Positions 57,038 to 64,000 of a stretch of DNA of 64,000 nt are shown in pieces. The notes beneath the pieces are model-generated. The model was not told the origin of the DNA and made no database searches. It was given only the letters and a program-made list of their open reading frames with translations. The stretch covers positions 62,001 through 126,000 of the forward strand of contig CAIVDV010000015.1 in the NCBI GenBank assembly GCA_903904755.1. Reading direction: 5' to 3'. The translations under genes and the position numbers were made by a program. The stretch's first letter is position 1. Every line of letters starts with the position of its first letter. The DNA comes from an uncultured Acidobacteriaceae bacterium (GTDB lineage Bacteria > Acidobacteriota > Terriglobia > Terriglobales > Acidobacteriaceae).

Positions 57038-57454
57038 CTACTCGGCGAGCAGGCAGCGCAGGGTACCCTCGGCGGCGTATCGCAGCAGAAGCTGGTCTGC
57101 GGTGATGAGGGTTGCACCAAGGGCGCGTGCGGTTGCGACGAGGATTCTGTCAGCCGGATCCGCGTGGATCTCCCCAGGCAAACGTGTACTATCTACCGCA
57201 ATCTTGGGCGTGAGCGGATGAAGAACAACTCCGGGAAATGATAGTGCCTTGTCAATCCAGAGTTGAACTTCGGTATCGAGAAACAGCCGCTTCTTTGACA
57301 CCAGCAAGCCGATTTCCCACGGTGTAATCGCCGAAACGATGAGGCAACCGTCGTCTGACGCTTTTCGAAGGACAGCTTTGGCCGCATCGCTGAGACGCTG
57401 ATTGTCCTGCATCAACCAGACAAGCACGTGGGTGTCTACGAGGTAGGTGGTCAT
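57038..57454 (-). CDS. vapC: PIN-domain toxin (VapC-type ribonuclease)
   Basis: A 138-residue PIN-domain protein with the acidic metal-binding residues in LVDTHVLVW, SAITPWEIG and HADPADRILVATA. VapC toxins cleave tRNA or rRNA in the cytoplasm when freed from the antitoxin. Its ATG overlaps the antitoxin stop (ATGA), the usual coupling in these pairs. The frame extends five codons further upstream, but MTTYLVDTH is the natural start. Confidence 0.9.
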   Translation of the reverse strand: MTTYLVDTHVLVWLMQDNQRLSDAAKAVLRKASDDGCLIVSAITPWEIGLLVSKKRLFLDTEVQLWIDKALSFPGVVLHPLTPKIAVDSTRLPGEIHADPADRILVATARALGATLITADQLLLRYAAEGTLRCLLAE

Positions 57455-57735
57455 TTCATTGCTTCCCACTCCACATCAATCGGAGAGATGATGTCGCCCT
57501 CCCACAGCACAGAGCCACGCATTGCACCGACGATGTCGAACTTCTCCTCGATGACGGGGACAATCTTCACCACAGGCTTGCCGAACTTGGTGACGATGAC
57601 AGGCTCGCGTGTCTGGGCGATTTCGTCCATGATTTGCAGGCACTTGGCCTTGAACTGGCCGGCAGGGACAGTCCGCGGCTTGCCAGTCGCAACGCTCTCG
57701 GTCGAAAGAAACTCGGACTTCGGAAGGTTGGCCAT
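57451..57735 (-). CDS. Antitoxin of the Phd/YefM type partnering the PIN toxin
   Basis: A 94-residue antitoxin. The DNA-binding N-terminal region (TVPAGQFKAKCLQIMDEIAQ, then REPVIVTKFGKPVVKIVPV) matches the Phd/YefM fold often paired with VapC. The acidic C terminus (GDIISPIDVEWEAMK) would embrace the toxin. ATG 57735 follows GGGAG. Autoregulation is supported by a palindrome just upstream. Confidence 0.87.
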   Translation of the reverse strand: MANLPKSEFLSTESVATGKPRTVPAGQFKAKCLQIMDEIAQTREPVIVTKFGKPVVKIVPVIEEKFDIVGAMRGSVLWEGDIISPIDVEWEAMK

Positions 57736-57745
57736 TGCACTACTC

Positions 57746-57767
57746 CCATGGTCACTGACCATGGTCA
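57746..57767. promoter_or_regulatory. Palindromic operator of the toxin-antitoxin operon
   Basis: CCATGGTC-ACT-GACCATGG (57746-57764) is a perfect 8-bp inverted repeat, and TGACCATGGTCA (57756-57767) is a second perfect palindrome overlapping it. It lies 11 bp upstream of the antitoxin ATG, where Phd-type antitoxins bind cooperatively to repress their operon. Confidence 0.75.
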
Positions 57768-57848
57768 TACTTTAGCACGAATCCTCCTCCCTTGCGGCTT
57801 CGCGCGCGGGGTGAAAGACTGGGGGTACTTCAAGGAGCGCGTTTGCCG

Positions 57849-58130
57849 ATGGTCCGCCATTTTCTCGTTCGTGGTCGTGTGCAGGGGGTTGGATTCCGCT
57901 GGTTTGTGCAGCGCGAGGCCAGTGAGCTGAGCCTGAGCGGCTGGGTGCGCAACACCGAAGAGGGCGAAGTTGAGCTGGTGGTCTCTGGCGACGCAGCGGG
58001 GCTGGACGAGCTGCGGCAGTCGCTGGAAAAGGGCCCCCGGGGCAGCCGTGTGGACCAGGTGCTGGAGCACGCCCTGGCGGAGTCTGAGGCCGAAGGACTA
58101 GCCGCCTTCCGCATTGAGGGTGCCTGGTAG
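57849..58130 (+). CDS. acyP: Acylphosphatase
   Basis: A 93-residue cytoplasmic enzyme that hydrolyses acyl phosphates. The signature GRVQGVGFRWFV (catalytic Arg) and GWVRNTEEGEVE (catalytic Asn) are intact. ATG 57849 gives the standard length; AAGGAG lies 12 bases upstream. It is divergent from the toxin-antitoxin pair and likely monocistronic. Confidence 0.93.
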   Translation: MVRHFLVRGRVQGVGFRWFVQREASELSLSGWVRNTEEGEVELVVSGDAAGLDELRQSLEKGPRGSRVDQVLEHALAESEAEGLAAFRIEGAW

Positions 58131-58230
58131 GGCGACCGCCCCCCTGATTCCCCGCATCGAAGCATCCACTCAATCTTTGGATGGAAGCACACTGCCTGCT
58201 GGCATGGGTAGGATTGCGCCATACCCGTAA

Positions 58231-59517
58231 TTGCTGAAGATTGCGGCAATTCCCACCGCTGGAGTGCTTCCCTTGCCTCGTTTTCGCTCACCCGTTCTGC
58301 CTGAGGGAGTTCGCCTTGCGCTGGTTGCCGCGCTGCTTGGCACACTGGGCGCCGTCTTTTGCCTGGTCTTTCCGATTTACATCATCCGCCCTTTCCGCCC
58401 CCAGGACCCAACCCAGCTTGCACAAGCGCTGACGGTGCGCGGGCTGGCGCCCTGGCTTTCAGCCACAGCTTCCATCGTGGCGCTGCTGGCCAGCTTCCGG
58501 GCGTGGCAGCAGGTGCGGTCGTGGATTCCGCGAACTCTGTTTGGCTTTCTCTCGCTGATAGCCGTCGCGGCCGCCGGCCTCACCCACGTCAACATCTTCG
58601 AGATCATGTTCCACCCCTACCCTGCGCCGCAGTTCGCCGCAGCAACTGCTGTCCCCTTAGATGCCGAGGACAGGGTCCTCTCCGTCACCATTCAGGGCGA
58701 AGACCACGCCTACCCAGTCCGCACCATGGGCTACCACCACATTGTGAATGACGTGGTGGGCGGGGTGCCGATTGCCGTCAGCTACTGCACGCTGTGCCAC
58801 ACCGGGCTGGTGTGGAGCAGGCTTGTCGACGGCCAGACGCTCTATTTCCGGCTCGCCGGCATCAATAACGGCAATGCGCTGCTGCGCGATACCGCCACCA
58901 GCAGCATCTGGCAGCAGAGCACCGGGCAGGCAATCTTCGGCCCGCTGAAGGGGCGACAACTGGCACTCATCCACAGCGATGAGCTGCGCTTTGCGCTGTG
59001 GCGGCAGGAGAATCCCGCGGGACTGGTCCTGAAGTCGAACCCGGAGTACGCCGACCAGTACGAAACCAAAGACTGGGATGCCCACATCGGGAAATATCCA
59101 ACGGTGGTGGACACCCGGGCCTCGGGCATCGCGCCGCATGACCTGATGCTGGGGGTCACTGTGGACGGAGTGAGCAAGGCCTATCCGGTCCAGGCGATTC
59201 TGGCCGCAAAGCTGATTGAGGACAAGGTGGGCGGAGTGCCCGTATTGCTGCTGGTTGGCCCGGATGGCAGCTCAATTCGGGTCTTTCGGGCTGCGCTGTC
59301 GGAGGCGCCAATGACCTTCCTGCTGCCGAACGGAACCGACTCGGGCCGGCAGGCGCGCACGGTCCGCGACGCCGAGACCGGCAGCCTGTGGAACTTTGCC
59401 GGCTGCGCGATAGACGGAGCCCTCGCCGGCAAATGCCTGGCTCCGCTCGACGGCTACAAGGACTACTGGTTTGACTGGATGAACCACCATCCGGCAACGA
59501 AGGTCTATCGCGGGTGA
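58231..59517 (+). CDS. DUF3179-family membrane protein
   Basis: A 428-residue protein. Residues about 25-125 hold three hydrophobic helices; the remainder is an extracytoplasmic DUF3179 domain, with YPVRTMGYHHIVNDVVGGVP, SYCTLCHTGLVW, ESLW-like TGSLWNFAGCAIDG and DYWFDWMNHHP. The function of DUF3179 is not established. The YCTLCH stretch resembles a CxxC-H motif, and it is part of the domain's usual sequence, so I would not call it a haem site. The start at TTG 58231 is uncertain; GTG 58262 is an alternative. Confidence 0.8.
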   Translation: MLKIAAIPTAGVLPLPRFRSPVLPEGVRLALVAALLGTLGAVFCLVFPIYIIRPFRPQDPTQLAQALTVRGLAPWLSATASIVALLASFRAWQQVRSWIPRTLFGFLSLIAVAAAGLTHVNIFEIMFHPYPAPQFAAATAVPLDAEDRVLSVTIQGEDHAYPVRTMGYHHIVNDVVGGVPIAVSYCTLCHTGLVWSRLVDGQTLYFRLAGINNGNALLRDTATSSIWQQSTGQAIFGPLKGRQLALIHSDELRFALWRQENPAGLVLKSNPEYADQYETKDWDAHIGKYPTVVDTRASGIAPHDLMLGVTVDGVSKAYPVQAILAAKLIEDKVGGVPVLLLVGPDGSSIRVFRAALSEAPMTFLLPNGTDSGRQARTVRDAETGSLWNFAGCAIDGALAGKCLAPLDGYKDYWFDWMNHHPATKVYRG

Positions 59518-59600
59518 GTTCGGCCTTCTGAAACCTCGCCAACTATAATGGGACGAGCGGCCTGCTGACGAAATGGCACCGCACAGGAGCAGGGCAACCC

Positions 59601-60140
59601 ATGGCGCAGCCACTGAATGTCGAAGCCATCAAGGCGCTGGTACGCACGGTTCCGGACTTTCCCAAGCCCGGGATTCTCTTTTATGACATCACGACGGTCT
59701 TGAAGGACAAGACCGGCTTTGCCCAGCTGATTGATGCACTGGCGGCCCGCTACATTGACCAGCACATTGACCTGGTGCTGGGCATTGAGGCGCGCGGGTT
59801 CATCTTTGGCCCGGCGCTGGCCTATCGCCTGAATGCCGGCTTTGTGCCGGTGCGCAAGCCCCGCAAGCTGCCCGCCCCCGTGGCACGCGTCACCTATGAC
59901 CTGGAGTACGGGTCAGACACGCTCGAAATCCACCTCGACGCAATTCAGCCCGGGCAGCGGGTGCTGCTGGTGGACGACCTGCTGGCCACCGGCGGAACCA
60001 TGGAAGCCACGCTGAAGCTGGTGAAAGAGCTGGGCGGCGAAGTAGTTGGCCTGGCCTTTGCCATTGAGCTGGACTTCCTGAAGGGCCGCGACCGCTTCCC
60101 CGATGTGGACGTCTTCAGCCTGCTGCACTACGACGAATAG
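59601..60140 (+). CDS. apt: Adenine phosphoribosyltransferase
   Basis: A 179-residue purine-salvage enzyme that makes AMP from adenine and PRPP. Typical features are [55 protein letters not shown] and the PRPP-binding loop [14 protein letters not shown]. The gene is monocistronic with a terminator 22 bp after the stop. Confidence 0.97.
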   Translation: MAQPLNVEAIKALVRTVPDFPKPGILFYDITTVLKDKTGFAQLIDALAARYIDQHIDLVLGIEARGFIFGPALAYRLNAGFVPVRKPRKLPAPVARVTYDLEYGSDTLEIHLDAIQPGQRVLLVDDLLATGGTMEATLKLVKELGGEVVGLAFAIELDFLKGRDRFPDVDVFSLLHYDE

Positions 60141-60162
60141 ATTTGACCAGGAGCAACAACAG

Positions 60163-60190
60163 GGCGTGCCGTTGCGGCGCGCCTTTTTTG
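60163..60190 (+). terminator. Rho-independent terminator after apt
   Basis: A 9-bp GC stem with one G-T pair (60163-60171 with 60175-60183), a TTG loop and six T. Confidence 0.85.
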
Positions 60191-60236
60191 CTGCGTATCG
60201 ACTGTTGCAATGTCTGAACAAAATCCCGTCAACCTG

Positions 60237-60512
60237 CTACTGGGCAGAAGGGGTGAGTTCCGTGACCGAGAGAGAATCCTCCGTCTTCAGGTAGCCCTTG
60301 CGGCGGAACCAGTCTTCCATGGCGGGTCCCAGACGATCCAGCGGTACATTGTGCCCGGCCTCAAGCAGCCCGTCGCCGGCCGGCAGCGTGTCATCAAAAA
60401 CCGCATCGTTGGTAAAGTTGCGCATGGCAAAGTTGTCAATCCAGTGGATGGGGCACAACGCCCGCTCCCCCGCCGCATTTACCCGCTCCACCTGTATCCG
60501 CCGCACAAACAT
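60237..60512 (-). CDS. Small hypothetical protein
   Basis: A 91-residue soluble protein with no recognised domain: mixed charged sequence with CPIHWIDNFAMRNF in the middle and AMEDWFRRKGYLKTEDSL toward the end. ATG 60512 has GAG/GGA-rich sequence upstream. It is convergent to apt and 80 bp downstream of the hydrolase gene on the same strand, so it could be the last gene of that transcript. The sequence looks protein-like, but the call is moderate. Confidence 0.6.
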   Translation of the reverse strand: MFVRRIQVERVNAAGERALCPIHWIDNFAMRNFTNDAVFDDTLPAGDGLLEAGHNVPLDRLGPAMEDWFRRKGYLKTEDSLSVTELTPSAQ

Positions 60513-60592
60513 ATTTCCACTCTACCGGAGCGCGCAGGCCCGCGCCAAACGCTGGCGGCGGCCGGGTTTGATTGAGCGAATGGGCGCAGTGG

Positions 60593-61723
60593 TCATCCGA
60601 CGCTGCTCCACCACGAAGTTGATTCCGGTACGGGATTGCTGAGCGGCACAACCTCGCCAAGCAACGGGGTGATGAGCTGCGGCGGGTTGGGGTGCTGGAG
60701 CGCGGTGATGCTGCGCAACGGTGCGTCCCAGTCGTGGTTGGAGATGCAGAACTTTGAGTTGTGCACCGGGAAGACGAGCATGGCATTCAGGTCGCGGGCC
60801 GCCTGCATCGTTTCCCAGGGCATCATGTGGATGTACTTCCAGGCCTGGTCGTACTGGCCATTTTCCAGGATAGCCAGATGAAATCCGCCGAACTGCGCGC
60901 CAATCCGCTGGAAGTGCGGGCCGTAGCCGCTGTCTCCGCCAAGGTAAGCCTTGAAGCCGGTGGGCGTGACCAGGGCGTACGAAGCCCAAAGCGTGCGATT
61001 GCGCCGCAGCGTGCGGCCGGAAAAATGCCGCGCCGGCAGGATGTGCGCCGCAAATCCGCCGGGCAGCGAGACGGTGTCGCCCCAGTCGCCCTCATGGATC
61101 AGTACCGGCGAGAAGCCCCAGCGCTCAAGGTGCGCGCCCACACCCAGCGGGCAAACCACCTGCTTCACCCGCGGACGCAGGCGCGTGACAGTCTCGTAGT
61201 CCAGGTGGTCCCAGTGGTCGTGGGTGAGGAACAGAATGTCAATCTCCGGCAGGTCGTCGACGGTGTAGGGGTCGGTGCCCTCAAATGCCTTGGTGGTGAA
61301 CGAAACAGGAGAGGCGCGCCCGCTCAGGACCGGATCAACAAGGATGCGCTGGCCCTCAATCTGCAGGAAATAGGAGGAGTGGCCGAACCACACCATCACG
61401 TTCTCGCCGGTCGGCAGGTGCAGCAGGTCCCGCTTCACTGACGGGATGGGCCCCAGGGGCTTCAGCCGCTTGCTGCGGTTGAAGGCGAACTTGCGCATGG
61501 TCTCAAACTGGCTGGCGTCGCCGGTCATCATGGGAGTATCAAGCTCGTTGTGGAACTGCCCCTCGCGGAAGTTCGGCGATTTGCGGATGCGCTCAAGGCG
61601 TGCGTCGGCGGGCAGGCTGCCAAAACGCGGCGTTTGCAGGAAGAGCCATATGCCCCCAGCCAGCAGGCCCGCGGTGGAAAGCGCACTGCCGGCCGCGCCG
61701 CGCAGGAAAGAACGTCGATTCAA
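60593..61723 (-). CDS. Tat-exported metallo-beta-lactamase-fold hydrolase (NAPE-PLD/UlaG-like)
   Basis: A 376-residue protein with a twin-arginine signal (NRRSFLRGAAG then a hydrophobic stretch), indicating export of a folded metalloprotein. The metal site is LTHDHWDHLD; VMVWFGHSSYFLQIEG, ILVDPVLSGRASP, PARHFSGRTLRRNRTLW and YLGGDSGYGPHF are typical of the NAPE-PLD-like branch acting on phosphodiester or lactone bonds. The substrate is unknown. I start at TTG 61723, because GGAGG lies nine bases upstream and the product then begins at the Tat motif; an in-frame TTG at 61753 is less likely. Confidence 0.88.
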   Translation of the reverse strand: MNRRSFLRGAAGSALSTAGLLAGGIWLFLQTPRFGSLPADARLERIRKSPNFREGQFHNELDTPMMTGDASQFETMRKFAFNRSKRLKPLGPIPSVKRDLLHLPTGENVMVWFGHSSYFLQIEGQRILVDPVLSGRASPVSFTTKAFEGTDPYTVDDLPEIDILFLTHDHWDHLDYETVTRLRPRVKQVVCPLGVGAHLERWGFSPVLIHEGDWGDTVSLPGGFAAHILPARHFSGRTLRRNRTLWASYALVTPTGFKAYLGGDSGYGPHFQRIGAQFGGFHLAILENGQYDQAWKYIHMMPWETMQAARDLNAMLVFPVHNSKFCISNHDWDAPLRSITALQHPNPPQLITPLLGEVVPLSNPVPESTSWWSSVG

Positions 61724-61783
61724 GAGAGATTGCCTCCGAAGATGAGTACGCAAGGTGGTCGGCTGGGCGTTCCCCGTAAGCCG

Positions 61784-62662
61784 CTAGCCCTGGGGCTTGG
61801 CGACTGTGCCGGCCTTGGCGGGCTCCGCATCCACGCGGAAACGCTGATAGTTGAGGTCGTGCTCCACAAAATGCTGGCGCATCCCCTTGAACAGCAGAAC
61901 CCGCGCGTCCACGCGGGCCTCCGCCATGGTGGGCAGCCAGATTTCCCCGTTCACCGGCGCCTGCTCAAAGGTGAAGTTGGAGCCGCTCTGGATGTTGGCC
62001 ACCAGCCCGCCGCCAATGTGGAAGTTGTCCGTAAACCGGGCCTCCAGCCGGGCAACCTGGTGGTCGCGCTCGTCAATCCAGATGGTTCCGGCAATTTTCT
62101 TGCTCGCGTCCTCGGCCATGCCGTGGGTTTTGGCGTCCTTTTTGCCGACGAACTCAAAGAGGATGGTGGGCCGCCCGCGGAAGGCCTCGCGCCGAGGGTT
62201 GCGCAGGTCCATGATGTCGAGCAGGCGGCTGATGCTGATGGGCTGCTCGCGGCTCTCAATGGGCTGGCCGGGCGGCGTATTCTGCGCCTTTTCCACCAGC
62301 TTGGTAATGCGCTCCTGCTCCTTGTCCTCATCGTGGCCGGCAAGCGGCTGGCCATCCTTCTCCACACGGCGGGCAATCTGATGGCTGTTGACGAAGAAGA
62401 TTTCCACGGCTTCGCGCTCGGTTTTGGTCACCCGGCCGCTCGAGTCCAAATCTTCCGTCACCGCCTGGCTGCGCCATGTGTAGTTTTCCTTGATCTTCTC
62501 CAGCTCCTTCTGGTGGTCTGAAACTTGCTGGATGAGGGCGCGGATATCGGGAATGGAGGGTGCACTTTGAGCCAGACATGGCCGAGCAAGGAAGAGGACA
62601 ATGACCACGGAGGCGGCCAGCAGGTTGCCGACAAGCGGGGCATAAGGTCGGATTGGCAGCAC
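61784..62662 (-). CDS. Exported protein of unknown function
   Basis: A 292-residue protein with a signal peptide (VGNLLAASVVIVLFLARPCLAQ). The mature part starts helical (LIQQVSDHQKELEKIKENYTW), then contains strands reminiscent of outer-membrane lipoprotein-sorting folds (GRPTILFEFVGKKDA, GTIWIDERDHQVARLEARF, GEIWLPTMAEARVDARVLLF). GTG 62662 follows AAGGGAAG; upstream codons in frame are not needed. It lies 60 bp before the Tat hydrolase on the same strand, so they may be co-transcribed. Confidence 0.75.
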   Translation of the reverse strand: MLPIRPYAPLVGNLLAASVVIVLFLARPCLAQSAPSIPDIRALIQQVSDHQKELEKIKENYTWRSQAVTEDLDSSGRVTKTEREAVEIFFVNSHQIARRVEKDGQPLAGHDEDKEQERITKLVEKAQNTPPGQPIESREQPISISRLLDIMDLRNPRREAFRGRPTILFEFVGKKDAKTHGMAEDASKKIAGTIWIDERDHQVARLEARFTDNFHIGGGLVANIQSGSNFTFEQAPVNGEIWLPTMAEARVDARVLLFKGMRQHFVEHDLNYQRFRVDAEPAKAGTVAKPQG

Positions 62663-62818
62663 GCGTACTTCCCTTCCCCAAATATGATCGTGGAACTGGT
62701 GGGGCGGTAAACCCATACCCATCGTAGCGGATGTGCTGATAGGACGCGGCGAGCGGCGAAAAGTCGCAGAAATCCGCAGGAATGGAATTCCCCACAGAGC
62801 GGGGAGAAGGGTTTTGCG

Positions 62819-63172
62819 ATGCTTCGGTTAGTAGTGAACTGGATATTGAGCGCATGCGCGCTGGTGGTGGTGTCGCGACTGGTGCCCGGCTTCCACATTG
62901 ATTCGCCCGGAACCGCACTGGCAGCTGCACTGGTCTTCGGCTTCCTGAATGCCACCGTGGGTCTGGTCCTGAAGATTATTTCGCTGCCGGCCGTGATTCT
63001 TAGCCTCGGCGTTTTTCTGGTGGTCATCAACGCCTTTGTGCTGGAGATGGCTGCCACCTTCGTGCCGGGATTCCACATTCGCAACTTCTACTCGGCGTTC
63101 TGGGGCGCGCTGGTACTCTCGGTGCTGCAGCTCATCTTCCGCATGGCTGCGCCGGAGGAAAAGCGCAGCTAA
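62819..63172 (+). CDS. Small four-helix membrane protein, phage-holin-4 family (DUF360-like)
   Basis: A 117-residue inner-membrane protein with four hydrophobic helices and the repeated signature VPGFHIDS and VPGFHIRNFYSAFWGALVLS, typical of the holin-4 superfamily members that are widespread on bacterial chromosomes. It is not associated with a prophage here, and lytic activity should not be assumed. GGAGAAGGG precedes ATG 62819. Confidence 0.9.
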   Translation: MLRLVVNWILSACALVVVSRLVPGFHIDSPGTALAAALVFGFLNATVGLVLKIISLPAVILSLGVFLVVINAFVLEMAATFVPGFHIRNFYSAFWGALVLSVLQLIFRMAAPEEKRS

Positions 63173-63179
63173 GACTTAG

Positions 63180-63710
63180 CTAGGGCTGAGCTGGCCCTGC
63201 AACCGCGGCCGGCAGGGGACCATTCGATGCCGGCTTGGCCGTGGTCGATTTGGGCATGCCGGTCTTGCCGTTCCGCAGCCGCTTTTTGGGTACGGGTGCA
63301 ACGTGCAGCGGGGTCAGCGTGGGCGGAACACGCTGAGCGCCAGCGGTGCGGAAACCGCCACCGGCATCCTGAGCCGGCGAAGTTGGCACGGGTGCCTGGG
63401 CCGGCAAGGCGGCACCGTGCGAGCTGGTCTGGGACGGCAATCCGTTGTAGCGATGCGGAAACGCGAACTCCACCACCAGAGCCACTGCGGCAAGCGCACA
63501 AGCCCCCACGGCCAGGCGAAGCCCCATGGGGCCGCTGAGCCCAAGCCGGGCCAGCAGGCCGGGCCGGGCATGAGCATCCGCAAGGCGAGCCGCGGCAATT
63601 CGCGCATGGATGCGGTCCTGCAAGCCGTCAGGCTCGGGAGCCAGGGCAAGCTGGCGCAGCGTTTCCTCGGCCTGATCGACGGTGATGGGCGGCTTGGTGT
63701 GGTCAATCAT
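63180..63710 (-). CDS. Single-pass membrane protein, probable anti-sigma factor
   Basis: A 176-residue protein with a cytoplasmic helical N terminus (VDQAEETLRQLALAPEPDGLQDRIHARI), one membrane helix (LRLAVGACALAAVALVVEFAF) and a Pro/Ala-rich outer part. The ATG overlaps the stop of the adjacent sigma-factor gene (ATGA), the arrangement expected for a cognate anti-sigma. It lacks the ZAS zinc motif, so the role rests mainly on context. Confidence 0.7.
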   Translation of the reverse strand: MIDHTKPPITVDQAEETLRQLALAPEPDGLQDRIHARIAAARLADAHARPGLLARLGLSGPMGLRLAVGACALAAVALVVEFAFPHRYNGLPSQTSSHGAALPAQAPVPTSPAQDAGGGFRTAGAQRVPPTLTPLHVAPVPKKRLRNGKTGMPKSTTAKPASNGPLPAAVAGPAQP

Positions 63711-64000
63711 CGGCTCCCCCTGGTGTGGCCCAGCAGCTCTGCCATCATTTGCCGCGCCCGAAAGAGGCGCGAGCGGACAGTGGATTCCGTGGTGTTCAGG
63801 ACCTGCGCAATTTCCACGCTGGATAGCTCCTCAAATGCGGAAAGAACCAGCACTTCGCGCTCTTTGGCGGGGAGCTGGTCCACGGCGTGCAGAACAGTGG
63901 CGCGATGCTGCCCGGCAGCAACGTGCTCGTCCGCCGTCAGGCCGCCCGCGGGCAACACCCGCTCCATCTCAGCCAGATCGTCCGTCTCGGGGCGGGTCTT
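63707..64000 (-). CDS. ECF-type sigma factor, C-terminal part (runs off the right edge)
   Basis: The open frame enters from the right edge, so 63707-64000 gives 97 C-terminal residues. Region 4 is clear: AVDQLPAKEREVLVLSAFEELSSVEIAQVLNTTESTVRSRLFRAR. The start and region 2 lie outside the window. It is followed with a 4-bp overlap by the probable anti-sigma gene. Confidence 0.88.
   Translation of the reverse strand, partial: KTRPETDDLAEMERVLPAGGLTADEHVAAGQHRATVLHAVDQLPAKEREVLVLSAFEELSSVEIAQVLNTTESTVRSRLFRARQMMAELLGHTRGSR

Noticed and set aside
58780-58805. YCTLCH in the DUF3179 protein as a c-type haem site
   Set aside because: This is part of the normal DUF3179 sequence and there is no distal ligand or cytochrome fold around it.
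62819-63172. Holin gene as evidence of a prophage
   Set aside because: The holin-4 family is common on chromosomes outside phages, and no other phage gene is in the window.

Overview
The window looks like chromosomal DNA of an Acidobacteriota member, most likely a Terriglobia (Acidobacteriaceae) relative. The reasons are the high GC content, the Oar-like TonB-dependent receptor with an N-terminal carboxypeptidase-regulatory domain, very large Ig-like and TIG-repeat lipoproteins, a fused aroDE gene, and many PAS-rich sensor proteins. I saw no tRNA, rRNA, insertion sequence, phage module or CRISPR array. All family assignments come from reading motifs, not from database searches.

Layout. 1-6.1 kb: an M3 oligopeptidase (cut by the left edge), aroDE, a proline-rich tail-anchored protein, a lone GvpL/GvpF-type gene, an ORF split by an in-frame amber codon, and pgsA. 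6.1-7.2 kb: a gene-free stretch that ends in a strong minus-strand terminator and may encode a structured RNA. 7.2-16.3 kb: signalling. This holds a five-PAS hybrid histidine kinase, a TetR/DHA2-efflux pair with a clear shared operator, and a PAS-GAF-HD-GYP protein broken by a one-base frameshift. 16.5-23 kb: DAHP synthase, two small exported proteins (one a c-type cytochrome), a two-gene cytochrome bd-like complex whose large subunit carries two c-haem sites, and glutamate dehydrogenase. 23.3-25.3 kb: an unrecognised coiled-coil protein of different composition, followed by trpE.

27.9-51.2 kb is the most distinctive part: about 23 kb of co-directional genes headed by an ECF sigma factor. It holds two lipoproteins built from cysteine-paired Ig-like repeats, a coiled-coil porin, the TonB-dependent receptor, another lipoprotein, a roughly 2,200-residue TIG-repeat lipoprotein, a secreted phosphate-binding-like protein and an alpha/beta-hydrolase-fold protein lacking its nucleophile. 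Nearly every product is exported, so the block reads as a cell-surface locus. The giant lipoproteins share a C-terminal module, which points to duplication inside the locus.

51.2-64 kb: a FecR-like protein with trpG, a complete arsenic island (acr3-arsR diverging from arsM and two arsenate reductases), efp, a VapBC-type toxin-antitoxin pair with its operator, acylphosphatase, a DUF3179 protein, apt, a Tat-exported metallo-beta-lactamase-fold hydrolase, an exported unknown protein, a small holin-4 type membrane protein, and an ECF sigma/anti-sigma-like pair cut by the right edge. Aromatic amino-acid genes (aroDE, DAHP synthase, trpE, trpG) are scattered singly through the window instead of forming an operon.
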